From positions 1-34,491 of the forward strand of contig JADMKJ010000012.1 of NCBI GenBank assembly GCA_015478855.1: a stretch of DNA of 34,491 nt, read 5' to 3'. The notes beneath the pieces are model-generated. The model had not been told where the DNA came from and did no database searches. It saw nothing but the letters and a program-made list of their open reading frames with translations. Of this stretch, positions 17,809 through 25,220 are shown one piece after another. The stretch is from Proteiniphilum sp. (GTDB lineage Bacteria; Bacteroidota; Bacteroidia; Bacteroidales; Dysgonomonadaceae). A program made the translations under genes and the position numbers. Positions within the stretch are counted from its first letter, which is position 1, and each line of letters starts with the position of its first letter.

Positions 17809-17839
17809 CAAATGTATATAATTTTATTAAATTGACAAT
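17809..17839 (-). promoter_or_regulatory. Promoter of the PLP lyase gene
   Basis: On the minus strand, TACATTTG (17816 to 17809) matches the -7 box TAnnTTTG, and ATTG (17839 to 17836) stands as the -33 box with 19 bases between. Transcription would start near 17802, giving a leader of about 98 bases. I saw no Trp-rich leader peptide like tnaC in it. Confidence 0.7.
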
Positions 17840-17867
17840 TATTATTCGAAAACTAAAAAACAAAAAT

Positions 17868-17979
17868 CTTATCGCTTATCGCTTACCACTTATCGCTTAC
17901 CGCTTATTGCTTACCACTTATTGCTTATCACTTATCGCTTACCGCTTACCACTTACCCCTTACCCATTACCGCTGACAG
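17868..17979 (+). repeat. Degenerate 7-bp tandem repeat, block 1
   Basis: Fifteen consecutive heptamers of the form CTTAYYR (17868-17972; for example CTTATCG, CTTACCA, CTTATTG), with a decayed sixteenth CTGACAG. No indel breaks the phase over 112 bases. Because 7 is not a multiple of 3, an open frame crossing it shows a seven-residue peptide repeat, but this is not a real gene. It lies between the divergent promoters of the lyase and the glucokinase. Confidence 0.92.
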
Positions 17980-18001
17980 ATACATTCACCCCACCTGAAA
18001 G

Positions 18002-18050
18002 CTTACAGCTTATCGCTTATCGCTTATCGCTTCCCGCTTCCCGCTTATCG
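18002..18050 (+). repeat. Degenerate 7-bp tandem repeat, block 2
   Basis: Seven consecutive heptamers (CTTACAG, three CTTATCG, two CTTCCCG, one CTTATCG). Same unit as block 1, separated from it by 22 bases of unrelated sequence. The next seven bases, CTAAAAA, are a decayed unit. Confidence 0.88.
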
Positions 18051-18103
18051 CTAAAAATAAAAAATTAATCGAACTTCCTGAAAGCTCTTTAATGAAATTT
18101 CTT

Positions 18104-18111
18104 TATATTTG
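18104..18111 (+). promoter_or_regulatory. Candidate -7 box of the glucokinase gene
   Basis: TATATTTG matches TAnnTTTG and is 51 bases before the ATG at 18163. No convincing TTTG box sits 19-21 bases upstream. It faces away from the lyase promoter across the heptad repeats. Confidence 0.5.
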
Positions 18112-18162
18112 TGCCTACGAAAAAAAATGAGCTACATTGACTAACTTTTAATAAAACGAATC

Positions 18163-19125
18163 ATGGACAAACCCTATGTGATAGGTATTGATGTCGGCGG
18201 TACAAACACCGTCGTCGGCATTGTAGATAAGAGAGGACAGATAATCATCAGCGGTAGTATTAAAACATCCAAACATCCGGGGGTGGAAGCCTACCTGGAT
18301 GAGCTGACAGAGCTTATTGAGGACCTCATCAGTCAGACAACATCCAAGGAACAGATCAAGGGTATTGGTGCAGGTACTCCCAATGGGAACTACTTCACCG
18401 GTAGCATTGAGTTTGCACCTAACCTTAACTGGAAAGGTGTGATCCCTTTCGCACAGATGCTGGAAGACCGTGTCGGTATTCCCGTAGCACTTACCAACGA
18501 TGCCAATGCGGCTGCAATAGGTGAAATGACCTATGGTGCTGCCCGCGGGATGAAAGATTTTATCGTGATCACCCTGGGTACAGGTGTCGGTAGCGGTATC
18601 GTGGTGAACGGACAGATGGTGTATGGTCATGATGGCTTCGCCGGTGAGCTTGGGCACGTGGTCATGCGTCGCCATAACGGTCGACTCTGTGGTTGCGGCA
18701 GGACAGGCTGTCTCGAAGCATATACCTCCGCCACGGGTGTGGCACGCACTGCCCGCGAGTACCTGGAGCTGAGGCCTGAAGCCCAGACACGTCTGCGCAG
18801 CATCCCTATTGACGATATCACATCGAAGGATGTGTTTGATGCAGCGATGGCAGGTGATGAGATGGCGCGTGAGATCTTTCGTTTCACCGGTGAGATGCTG
18901 GGAGAAGCTTTTGCCGATTTCGTTGCCTTCTCCAGTCCCGAGGCAATCATTCTCTTTGGTGGTTTGGCTAAGGCAGGTGACTTGATTATGAACCCCATCC
19001 GTGAAAGCATGGAGAAGAACCTGCTCAATATTTTCAAGAACAAGGTACAACTGATGTTTTCCGATCTTAAGGAGAGCGATGCTGCCGTCCTCGGTGCCAG
19101 CGCCCTGGGATGGGAAGTAAGATAA
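18163..19125 (+). CDS. ROK family glucokinase
   Basis: A 320-residue sugar kinase of the ROK family. The N-terminal phosphate-binding motif is IGIDVGGTN, the catalytic Asp is in LTNDANAAAIGE, and the second ATP loop is VITLGTGVGSGIVVNG. The ROK zinc site is GHVVM with CGCGRTGCLE (His plus three Cys). The likely reaction is ATP-dependent phosphorylation of glucose at the start of glycolysis; other hexoses or N-acetyl sugars cannot be excluded. It has no HTH domain, so it is an enzyme rather than a ROK repressor. It is a monocistronic gene with a terminator directly after it. Confidence 0.94.
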   Translation: MDKPYVIGIDVGGTNTVVGIVDKRGQIIISGSIKTSKHPGVEAYLDELTELIEDLISQTTSKEQIKGIGAGTPNGNYFTGSIEFAPNLNWKGVIPFAQMLEDRVGIPVALTNDANAAAIGEMTYGAARGMKDFIVITLGTGVGSGIVVNGQMVYGHDGFAGELGHVVMRRHNGRLCGCGRTGCLEAYTSATGVARTAREYLELRPEAQTRLRSIPIDDITSKDVFDAAMAGDEMAREIFRFTGEMLGEAFADFVAFSSPEAIILFGGLAKAGDLIMNPIRESMEKNLLNIFKNKVQLMFSDLKESDAAVLGASALGWEVR

Positions 19126-19174
19126 GAAGTGGAAAAGTATTTCTTCCCCTTGCAGGGAAGAGAGTAACACAGAA

Positions 19175-19212
19175 ACGGGGATATCACCATGGGTGAAATC
19201 TCCGTTTTTTTT
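19175..19212 (+). terminator. Intrinsic terminator after glucokinase
   Basis: ACGGGGATATCACC pairs with GGTGAAATCTCCGT (14 positions, one mismatch and one G-U) around a 3-base loop, followed directly by eight T (19205-19212). It is 50 bases after the glucokinase stop. Confidence 0.88.
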
Positions 19213-19257
19213 CATAAAACTATTGCCTCAATCCTCAATAATGACCGATAGATTTTA

Positions 19258-19265
19258 TACCTTTG
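19258..19265 (+). promoter_or_regulatory. Candidate -7 box of purH
   Basis: TACCTTTG matches TAnnTTTG. A transcript start near 19272 would leave about 30 bases before the ATG at 19302. No -33 TTTG is seen at standard spacing. Confidence 0.5.
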
Positions 19266-19301
19266 TATTCCTTTAAAAATAACATGTCAAAAAGACAGAC
19301 G

Positions 19302-20825
19302 ATGTCACAGAAAATTCAAACAGCTCTTATTTCGGTATATCACAAGGAAGGATTAGAGGAGATTCTTCAGGAACTTAATAATCTACGTGTGAAATTTATT
19401 TCCACCGGTGGAACACAGGAATTCATCCAGACGTTGGGTTACGAGTGCGAGGCGGTGGAAGATGTGAGTGGCTACCCCTCCATCCTGGGTGGAAGGGTAA
19501 AGACCCTTCATCCCAAGATCTTCGGGGGAATCCTCTACCGGCGTGATAATGATGCTGATAAAAAACAGGTGAAATCATATGATATCCCCTCGATCGATCT
19601 GGTGATCGTCGACCTCTATCCCTTTGAGGAGACGGTAGCAGCAGGTGGTACAGAGGAGGAGATCATTGAGAAAATTGATATAGGCGGCATCTCGTTGATT
19701 CGTGGTGCGGCGAAGAACCACAGGGATGTGCTTATAGTAGCTTCCAGAAATCAATATAAACCCCTCCTCAGTCTGCTGAAAGAGAAACAGGGCCTCTCCG
19801 GACTGGAAGAGCGACGCTGGTTTGCCAAAGAAGCATTCAAGGTCTCTTCGGCCTACGACTCAGCCATCCACAGCTATTTCGATAAAGAGGACCAATCGGC
19901 ATTGCGTATTGCCGTGGATGACGGTAAGAAGCTGCGTTACGGGGAGAATCCACATCAAAAGGGTACTTTCTATGGTGATTTCGATGAGATATTCGAACAA
20001 CTGCATGGCAAAGAGATATCCTATAATAACCTTCTGGATATCGATGCAGCCATTTCACTGATCTCCGATTTTAATGAGACGGCCGTGGCCATACTGAAGC
20101 ATAACAACGCCTGTGGTATGGCTTGTCGTCCTACCGTGAGGGAGGCATGGGATGCAGCACTTGCTGCTGACCCGGTGTCGGCCTTCGGTGGTGTCGTGGT
20201 GACCAACAGGAAGGTAGACAGAGCTGCAGCTGAGGCTATCAGCACTATCTTCTTCGAAGTAATGATTGCACCCGCATATGATAATGAGGCACTGGATATT
20301 TTGTTTCAAAAGAAAAATCGTATAATTTTGGTGCTTAAATCAGCTGAGAAAGCATCGCAGAAGCTGCAGTATCGTTCCGTTTTAAACGGGGCACTGGTGC
20401 AGGACAAGAATCTGAGCGTGCAGGCAGCGGACAATCTGCAGGTGGTAACCGACAAAGAACCCGGCAGCACAGAGATGGATGATCTGCTCTTTGCCAATAT
20501 ACTGGTGAAACATACCAAATCCAATGCGATCGTGCTGGCTAAAAACAGACAGCTTATTGCCAGCGGTACAGGACAGACATCGAGAGTGGACGCATTGAAC
20601 CAGGCGATCGCAAAAGCGGCAACGTTTCAATTCGATCTGCAGGGAGCAGTGATGGCCAGCGATGCCTTCTTCCCTTTCCCCGACTGTGTGGAGATAGCTC
20701 ACAAGGCGGGTATCACTGCCGTGATTCAACCGGGTGGTTCTATCCGTGATACAGAATCGGTGGCGTACTGCAACCGTAACGGTGTGGCCATGGTGACCAC
20801 CGGCGTACGACATTTTAAACACTAA
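19302..20825 (+). CDS. purH: Bifunctional AICAR transformylase/IMP cyclohydrolase
   Basis: It catalyses the last two steps of purine biosynthesis: transfer of formyl from 10-formyl-THF to AICAR, then ring closure to IMP. The N-terminal MGS-like cyclohydrolase domain starts KIQTALISVYHKEGL and includes STGGT, YPSILGGRVKTLHPKIFGG and DLYPFEETV. The transformylase domain carries LRYGENPHQKGTFYG, the catalytic KHNNACG, DPVSAFGG and the terminal VTTGVRHFKH. The Met at 19302 gives 507 residues, as I recall for Bacteroidota PurH; the in-frame Met at 19284 is the alternative. It follows the terminator after glucokinase and stands alone, with repeat-filled sequence between it and mreB. Confidence 0.98.
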   Translation: MSQKIQTALISVYHKEGLEEILQELNNLRVKFISTGGTQEFIQTLGYECEAVEDVSGYPSILGGRVKTLHPKIFGGILYRRDNDADKKQVKSYDIPSIDLVIVDLYPFEETVAAGGTEEEIIEKIDIGGISLIRGAAKNHRDVLIVASRNQYKPLLSLLKEKQGLSGLEERRWFAKEAFKVSSAYDSAIHSYFDKEDQSALRIAVDDGKKLRYGENPHQKGTFYGDFDEIFEQLHGKEISYNNLLDIDAAISLISDFNETAVAILKHNNACGMACRPTVREAWDAALAADPVSAFGGVVVTNRKVDRAAAEAISTIFFEVMIAPAYDNEALDILFQKKNRIILVLKSAEKASQKLQYRSVLNGALVQDKNLSVQAADNLQVVTDKEPGSTEMDDLLFANILVKHTKSNAIVLAKNRQLIASGTGQTSRVDALNQAIAKAATFQFDLQGAVMASDAFFPFPDCVEIAHKAGITAVIQPGGSIRDTESVAYCNRNGVAMVTTGVRHFKH

Positions 20826-20833
20826 ACACAATA

Positions 20834-20881
20834 GCTAAGGCTGATAGCTGACCGCTGAGAACTGATAACTGATAACTGAAA
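20834..20881 (+). repeat. Degenerate heptad repeat upstream of mreB
   Basis: Six in-phase heptamers from 20840: GCTGATA, GCTGACC, GCTGAGA, ACTGATA twice, ACTGAAA; a six-base GCTAAG precedes them. The array ends four bases before the mreB start codon, so it fills the whole leader region. The unit is like that of the blocks at 17868-18050 read on the same strand (GCTTATC, GCTTACC). Confidence 0.85.
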
Positions 20882-20885
20882 TATT

Positions 20886-21911
20886 ATGGGATTATTTTCA
20901 TTTACACAGGAGCTGGCAATGGACCTTGGAACCGCCAATTCCGTTATTGTGAACAATGCAGGAAAGATACTACTTGATGAACCATCCATCGTAGCACTGG
21001 ATCGCAAAACCGACAAGATGATCGCGTTGGGCGAGAAAGCGCTGCAGATGCATGGTAAAACACATGAAAATATACGTACGGTGAGACCGTTGAGAGATGG
21101 TGTGATTGCCGACTTTAATGCTGCGGAACAGATGATCCGCGGCATGATCAAGATGGCAAACAAGAACAAGGGAGGGTTGTTTTCACCTTCACTGCGTGTG
21201 GTCATCTGTATCCCTTCAGGAAGTACTGAGGTGGAGATACGTGCCGTGCGTGACTCGGCTGAACATGCCGGGGGCCGTGATGTGTACATGATCTTTGAAC
21301 CCATGGCTGCAGCACTGGGCATAGGCCTTGATGTAGAAGCACCCGAAGGTAACATGATCGTGGATATAGGCGGGGGAACCACCGAGATAGCGGTGATCTC
21401 ACTGGGTGGTATCGTCTCCAATAAATCGATCAAAATAGCAGGTGATGATTTCACCGAAGATATACAGGACTACATGGGACGTCAGCACAACATCAAGGTG
21501 GGTGATCGTACCGCTGAGCAGATTAAGATAATGGTAGGCTCCGTGCTTACTGAGCTTGATAATCCGCCGGAAGACTTCGTCGTCCATGGCCCTAACCGCA
21601 TGACCTCGCTGCCGATGGATGTGCCTGTCTCCTACCAGGAGATAGCCCATTGCATTGAAAAGTCGGTGTCGAAGGTGGACTCTGCCGTGCTGAGCGCGCT
21701 GGAACAAACGCCTCCCGAGTTGTACGCCGATATAGTGCGTAACGGTATCTACCTTACCGGTGGAGGTGCGTTGCTGAGAGGACTCGACAAGCGACTGACT
21801 GAAAAGATCGGCATTCCCTTCACGGTGGTGGATGATCCGTTGCACATGGTGGCTAAAGGTACCAGCATCGCACTGAGGAACATCGACAAATTTACTTTTT
21901 TAATGCGATAA
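20886..21911 (+). CDS. mreB: Rod shape-determining protein MreB
   Basis: A 341-residue bacterial actin homologue that polymerises under the inner membrane and guides lateral wall synthesis. The phosphate-1 motif is AMDLGTANSVI, phosphate-2 is MIVDIGGGTTEIAVISLGG, and the adenosine motif is GIYLTGGGALLRGLD. The N-terminal MGLFSFTQE is a short amphipathic start that may contact the membrane. No Shine-Dalgarno is seen; heptad repeats directly precede the ATG. It is first in the order mreB, mreC, mreD, PBP2, rodA, the standard elongasome cluster. Confidence 0.98.
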   Translation: MGLFSFTQELAMDLGTANSVIVNNAGKILLDEPSIVALDRKTDKMIALGEKALQMHGKTHENIRTVRPLRDGVIADFNAAEQMIRGMIKMANKNKGGLFSPSLRVVICIPSGSTEVEIRAVRDSAEHAGGRDVYMIFEPMAAALGIGLDVEAPEGNMIVDIGGGTTEIAVISLGGIVSNKSIKIAGDDFTEDIQDYMGRQHNIKVGDRTAEQIKIMVGSVLTELDNPPEDFVVHGPNRMTSLPMDVPVSYQEIAHCIEKSVSKVDSAVLSALEQTPPELYADIVRNGIYLTGGGALLRGLDKRLTEKIGIPFTVVDDPLHMVAKGTSIALRNIDKFTFLMR

Positions 21912-21914
21912 ATC

Positions 21915-21942
21915 GCTGTAGGCTCATAGCTTGCAGCTATTG
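21915..21942 (+). repeat. Decayed heptad repeat between mreB and mreC
   Basis: Four in-phase 7-bp units beginning with GCT: GCTGTAG, GCTCATA, GCTTGCA, GCTATTG. The remaining positions are degenerate. It fits the heptad family seen upstream of mreB and before the glucokinase gene. Confidence 0.6.
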
Positions 21943-21973
21943 GCCAGGATCACAGACAATGGCTTAGGATCGC

Positions 21974-22822
21974 ATGCGTAATCTTTTTAACTTCATCATA
22001 CGAAATAGTCACTGGCTGGTTGCAATACTACTTGTTGCATTCAGTTTCTATCTCGTTTTTACGCATAACTCCTACCAGCGCAGTGTCTATATGACCTCTG
22101 CCAATAGTGTGACAGGGTGGTTTTACACCGCCTCTGAGAATGTGACATCGTTCCTCTTACTTAAGAAGAGCAATCAGGAGTTGCTCCTACGAAACGCCGT
22201 GCTGGAGAGGGAGCTGTTTGCACTCAGAACAGATGCAGAGAACATTGAAACGGGTGACTCCCTGCAGGTGGATGCATTCGCTGAGGATACCGTCGGCACA
22301 CTGCAATTTGATTTTATTCCCGCGAAAGTGGTCAACCTGAGCTTCTCAGGCCATAATAATTTTATCACACTCAACAGAGGAGCAGCTCACGGGATCAAAC
22401 CCGATATGGGTGTGATTTCACAGACTGGTGTGGTGGGAGTGGTCTCGAACGTCTCTGCCAATTTTGCGGTGGTGATCCCTGTGATTAACCCCAAGTTCCG
22501 GTTGAGCGCCAAGCTGAAGAACTCTGCCAATTATGGATCTATCTCATGGGATGGGAAGAACATCAGGCAGGCACAGCTGCAGGAGCTGCCCAAACATGAA
22601 ATATTTCATGAAGGGGATACTGTGCTGACCAGCTTCTCCCGTATATTTCCGAAAAACCTTATCATTGGCTATGTTAGTGAAACCGGTTTATCGGGAGATG
22701 ATAACTTCAACACATTCAACATTCATCTGGCAACCGATTTTTACACGCTGCAGGATGTGCTCGTGATTAATGACCTCTATTACGAAGAACAGAAAGCATT
22801 GGAAGAGATTGTACAAAAATGA
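21974..22822 (+). CDS. mreC: Rod shape-determining protein MreC
   Basis: A 282-residue periplasmic scaffold anchored by one N-terminal helix (HWLVAILLVAFSFYLVF). A coiled-coil stretch follows (LLLKKSNQELLLRNAVLERE), then the two-lobed beta-barrel domain with ITLNRGAAHGIKPDMGVISQ, a family hallmark. MreC links cytoplasmic MreB to the wall synthases PBP2 and RodA. Its stop overlaps the mreD start by four bases (ATGA at 22819), so the two are translationally coupled. A 62-base gap with decayed repeats separates it from mreB. Confidence 0.95.
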   Translation: MRNLFNFIIRNSHWLVAILLVAFSFYLVFTHNSYQRSVYMTSANSVTGWFYTASENVTSFLLLKKSNQELLLRNAVLERELFALRTDAENIETGDSLQVDAFAEDTVGTLQFDFIPAKVVNLSFSGHNNFITLNRGAAHGIKPDMGVISQTGVVGVVSNVSANFAVVIPVINPKFRLSAKLKNSANYGSISWDGKNIRQAQLQELPKHEIFHEGDTVLTSFSRIFPKNLIIGYVSETGLSGDDNFNTFNIHLATDFYTLQDVLVINDLYYEEQKALEEIVQK

Positions 22823-23337
22823 AACTTAGTTACCTCTACGAAATAGTGCTGTTTGTGCTTTTAATACTGTTGCAGGTATTATTGCTGAACAGGATCAGCC
22901 TGTTCGGACTGGCTACTCCTGTCTTGTATGGCTACTTCATGTTAAAGCTCCCCAGGGGAAGAAACCTCTTTTATGTGATTATCTCCGCCTTCCTGATGGG
23001 GTTGATCATTGACATCTTTCTCAATACTCCCGGCATGAATGCAGCAGCAATTACCATTGTGGCAGCATTAAGAAAACCGGTCATGAGCCTCTTTTTCGAT
23101 AAGGAGGAGTATGATGAGTTTGTCCCGGGCATCTACACCTCCGGTGGACCTTTCGTCAGATTTACGTTCTTCATCGTGTTCCTTCATCTGACGATACTCT
23201 TTTTTATTGAATCGTTCACACTGTTCAATCTTATGACTACCTTTCTCCGGATTGTCACTTCTGCCGCCATCACCATCCTGCTCATTATCACGATGGATAG
23301 TTTAATGTATAGGAGAAAAGCAAGTGAACACACATAA
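22819..23337 (+). CDS. mreD: Rod shape-determining protein MreD
   Basis: A 172-residue, very hydrophobic inner-membrane protein with about five membrane segments (for example EIVLFVLLILLQVLLLN and FTFFIVFLHLTILFFIE). Sequence conservation of MreD is low; the call rests on length, topology, the GLIIDIFLNTPGMNAAA loop (the DxF..TPG pattern seen in Bacteroidota MreD) and its place between mreC and PBP2. It overlaps both neighbours, by 4 bases upstream and 14 bases downstream. Confidence 0.93.
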   Translation: MKLSYLYEIVLFVLLILLQVLLLNRISLFGLATPVLYGYFMLKLPRGRNLFYVIISAFLMGLIIDIFLNTPGMNAAAITIVAALRKPVMSLFFDKEEYDEFVPGIYTSGGPFVRFTFFIVFLHLTILFFIESFTLFNLMTTFLRIVTSAAITILLIITMDSLMYRRKASEHT

Positions 23338-25198
23338 TCCTTTAGGTAAAAGAAAAAATATCATTGCCGGCGTGGCTGTGGTCTTCGTTCTGGTGTACAT
23401 AGTGCAACTCTTCTTTCTGCAGGTGCTAAGTCCACAGTACAGAGAGTATGCCGACAGTAATGCCTTCCTTCGCAGACAACTTTATCCGGCCAGGGGAGCC
23501 ATATACGACAGGAAGGGAAATCTGCTGGTCTATAACCGGCCCACCTATGATGTGATGATGGTTGTAAGAGAGATGGAGCAGCTGGACACGCTCGATTTCT
23601 GCCATACGCTGAATATTGATATGGACCGTTTTCATGCACTGAATGCCGAGATGAGAGACCGGCGCAAGAACCCCGGCTATTCATCCTACACCCCACAGCT
23701 GTTCCTCTCTCAGCTCAATATGGAAGAGTACGGCTTGCTGCAGGAGAAACTGTACAAGTTTCCCGGGATCTATATCCAGAGCCGTACCGAGCGACAATAC
23801 AATTATCCTAACATGGGACTTATCCTTGGTTACGTGGCTGAAGTGGATAAAAACAAGATGGCTGCCGATCCTTATTATGTGCGGGGTGATTATGTCGGGA
23901 AATCAGGTATTGAGCTGTCACACGAGGAGGACCTGCGGGGTGAGAAAGGTGTGGAGGTGCTGCTGCGTGATGCACATGGCAGGGTGCAGGGACGCTATCA
24001 GGAGGGAAGACAGGACAAAACACCCCGGTCGGGCCGGGATCTTACCCTGGGCATCGATATCGCATTGCAGGCGTATGGTGAGACGTTGATGCACAACAAG
24101 GTGGGTAGTATCGTGATGATTGAACCCAAAACCGGCGAGATCCTTTGTATGATCTCTGCTCCCACCTACGACCCGTCACTGTTGACAGGTAAGGCCTTCA
24201 GCGCCAACTATCAGGCGCTCGAGAACAATCCTTACAAACCTTTGATCAACAGGGCTATTGCAGGTACATACCCCCCCGGGTCGACATTTAAGCCTACCCA
24301 GGGGCTTGTTTTTCTGCAGGAAGGTATCATGACCGCAGAAACCAGATATTCATGTTACGGCGGCTATCCTCCACTGGGCGGTCGCCCTGCCTGTCACGGT
24401 CATGGCTCACCGCTGGCTCTTCAGTACGCTCTTTCCACCTCATGCAACTCTTTTTTTTGTTACGGGCTCAATGGTATGTTGAGTAACAGAAGCAAGTATG
24501 CGTCAGTGGGTGAAGCCTTTGATGTGTGGAAGGACCACATGGTGAACATGGGTTTCGGTTACCCCCTGGGTGTGGACCTGCCGTCGGAGAAAAGAGGATT
24601 TATACCTAACAGTAAATTTTATTCCAACGTCTTCAAGACCGACAGGTGGAACGCACATAATATTATTTCAATTGCCATCGGGCAGGGTGAGATACTTACC
24701 ACCCCCCTGCAGCTCGCCAATATATCGGCGCTGATAGCCAACAGGGGTCATTTTTATACCCCTCATGTAGTCAGGGAACGTGAGGGAGCAGCACTCGATG
24801 AACGCTATAGCACACGACACGAGTCAGGGATCAACAGAGAATACTTCGATGTGACTGTTGAAGGTATGGCCGATGCGGTAACCAGGGGAACCTGCCGCGG
24901 TATCAACCTCGCCCCATTCGTGGAGGTGTGCGGCAAGACCGGTACTTCGGAGAATCCTCATGGTGATGACCACTCACTCTTCATTGGCTTCGCGCCGAAG
25001 GATGATCCGCAGGTAGCCATCGCCGTGATCGTGGAGAATGGACGGTTTGGCGCTACGAACGCGGTGCCTATTGCACGACTGATGATGCAGCAGTTTTTCA
25101 GGGGGGAGATTCCTGAGAGTGATCAATGGCTGGAGACATCCATTGTCAACCGTGAGATTATGCCATATACCTATACAAGAAATATGCCTGTCAATTAG
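23324..25198 (+). CDS. mrdA: Penicillin-binding protein 2 (elongasome transpeptidase)
   Basis: A 624-residue class B PBP that cross-links peptidoglycan during side-wall growth, working with RodA. One N-terminal membrane helix (IIAGVAVVFVLVYIVQLFF) is followed by the dimerisation region (RRQLYPARGAIYDRKGNLLV). The transpeptidase domain holds all three motifs: serine STFK in YPPGSTFKPTQ, SxN as SCN in STSCNSFF, and KTG in CGKTGTSENP. The start is GTG at 23324, supported by AGGAGA 8 bases upstream inside the end of mreD. Length and motifs are intact. The neighbour order fixes it as PBP2 rather than the division protein PBP3. Confidence 0.96.
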   Translation: MNTHNPLGKRKNIIAGVAVVFVLVYIVQLFFLQVLSPQYREYADSNAFLRRQLYPARGAIYDRKGNLLVYNRPTYDVMMVVREMEQLDTLDFCHTLNIDMDRFHALNAEMRDRRKNPGYSSYTPQLFLSQLNMEEYGLLQEKLYKFPGIYIQSRTERQYNYPNMGLILGYVAEVDKNKMAADPYYVRGDYVGKSGIELSHEEDLRGEKGVEVLLRDAHGRVQGRYQEGRQDKTPRSGRDLTLGIDIALQAYGETLMHNKVGSIVMIEPKTGEILCMISAPTYDPSLLTGKAFSANYQALENNPYKPLINRAIAGTYPPGSTFKPTQGLVFLQEGIMTAETRYSCYGGYPPLGGRPACHGHGSPLALQYALSTSCNSFFCYGLNGMLSNRSKYASVGEAFDVWKDHMVNMGFGYPLGVDLPSEKRGFIPNSKFYSNVFKTDRWNAHNIISIAIGQGEILTTPLQLANISALIANRGHFYTPHVVREREGAALDERYSTRHESGINREYFDVTVEGMADAVTRGTCRGINLAPFVEVCGKTGTSENPHGDDHSLFIGFAPKDDPQVAIAVIVENGRFGATNAVPIARLMMQQFFRGEIPESDQWLETSIVNREIMPYTYTRNMPVN

Positions 25199-25220
25199 CT
25201 GAAGAAGAGCAAAGGAGATA

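Noticed and set aside
17868-18050. CRISPR array
   Set aside because: The repeats are 7 bp with no spacers and no cas genes nearby.
17742-18068. Open frame with a seven-residue peptide repeat (LIAYRLP-like)
   Set aside because: It is produced by 7-bp DNA repeats read in triplets; no ribosome site, and the region lies between two divergent promoters.
18148-19215. Long minus-strand open frame of 355 codons
   Set aside because: Antisense to the well-supported glucokinase and crosses its promoter and terminator; a codon-bias shadow.
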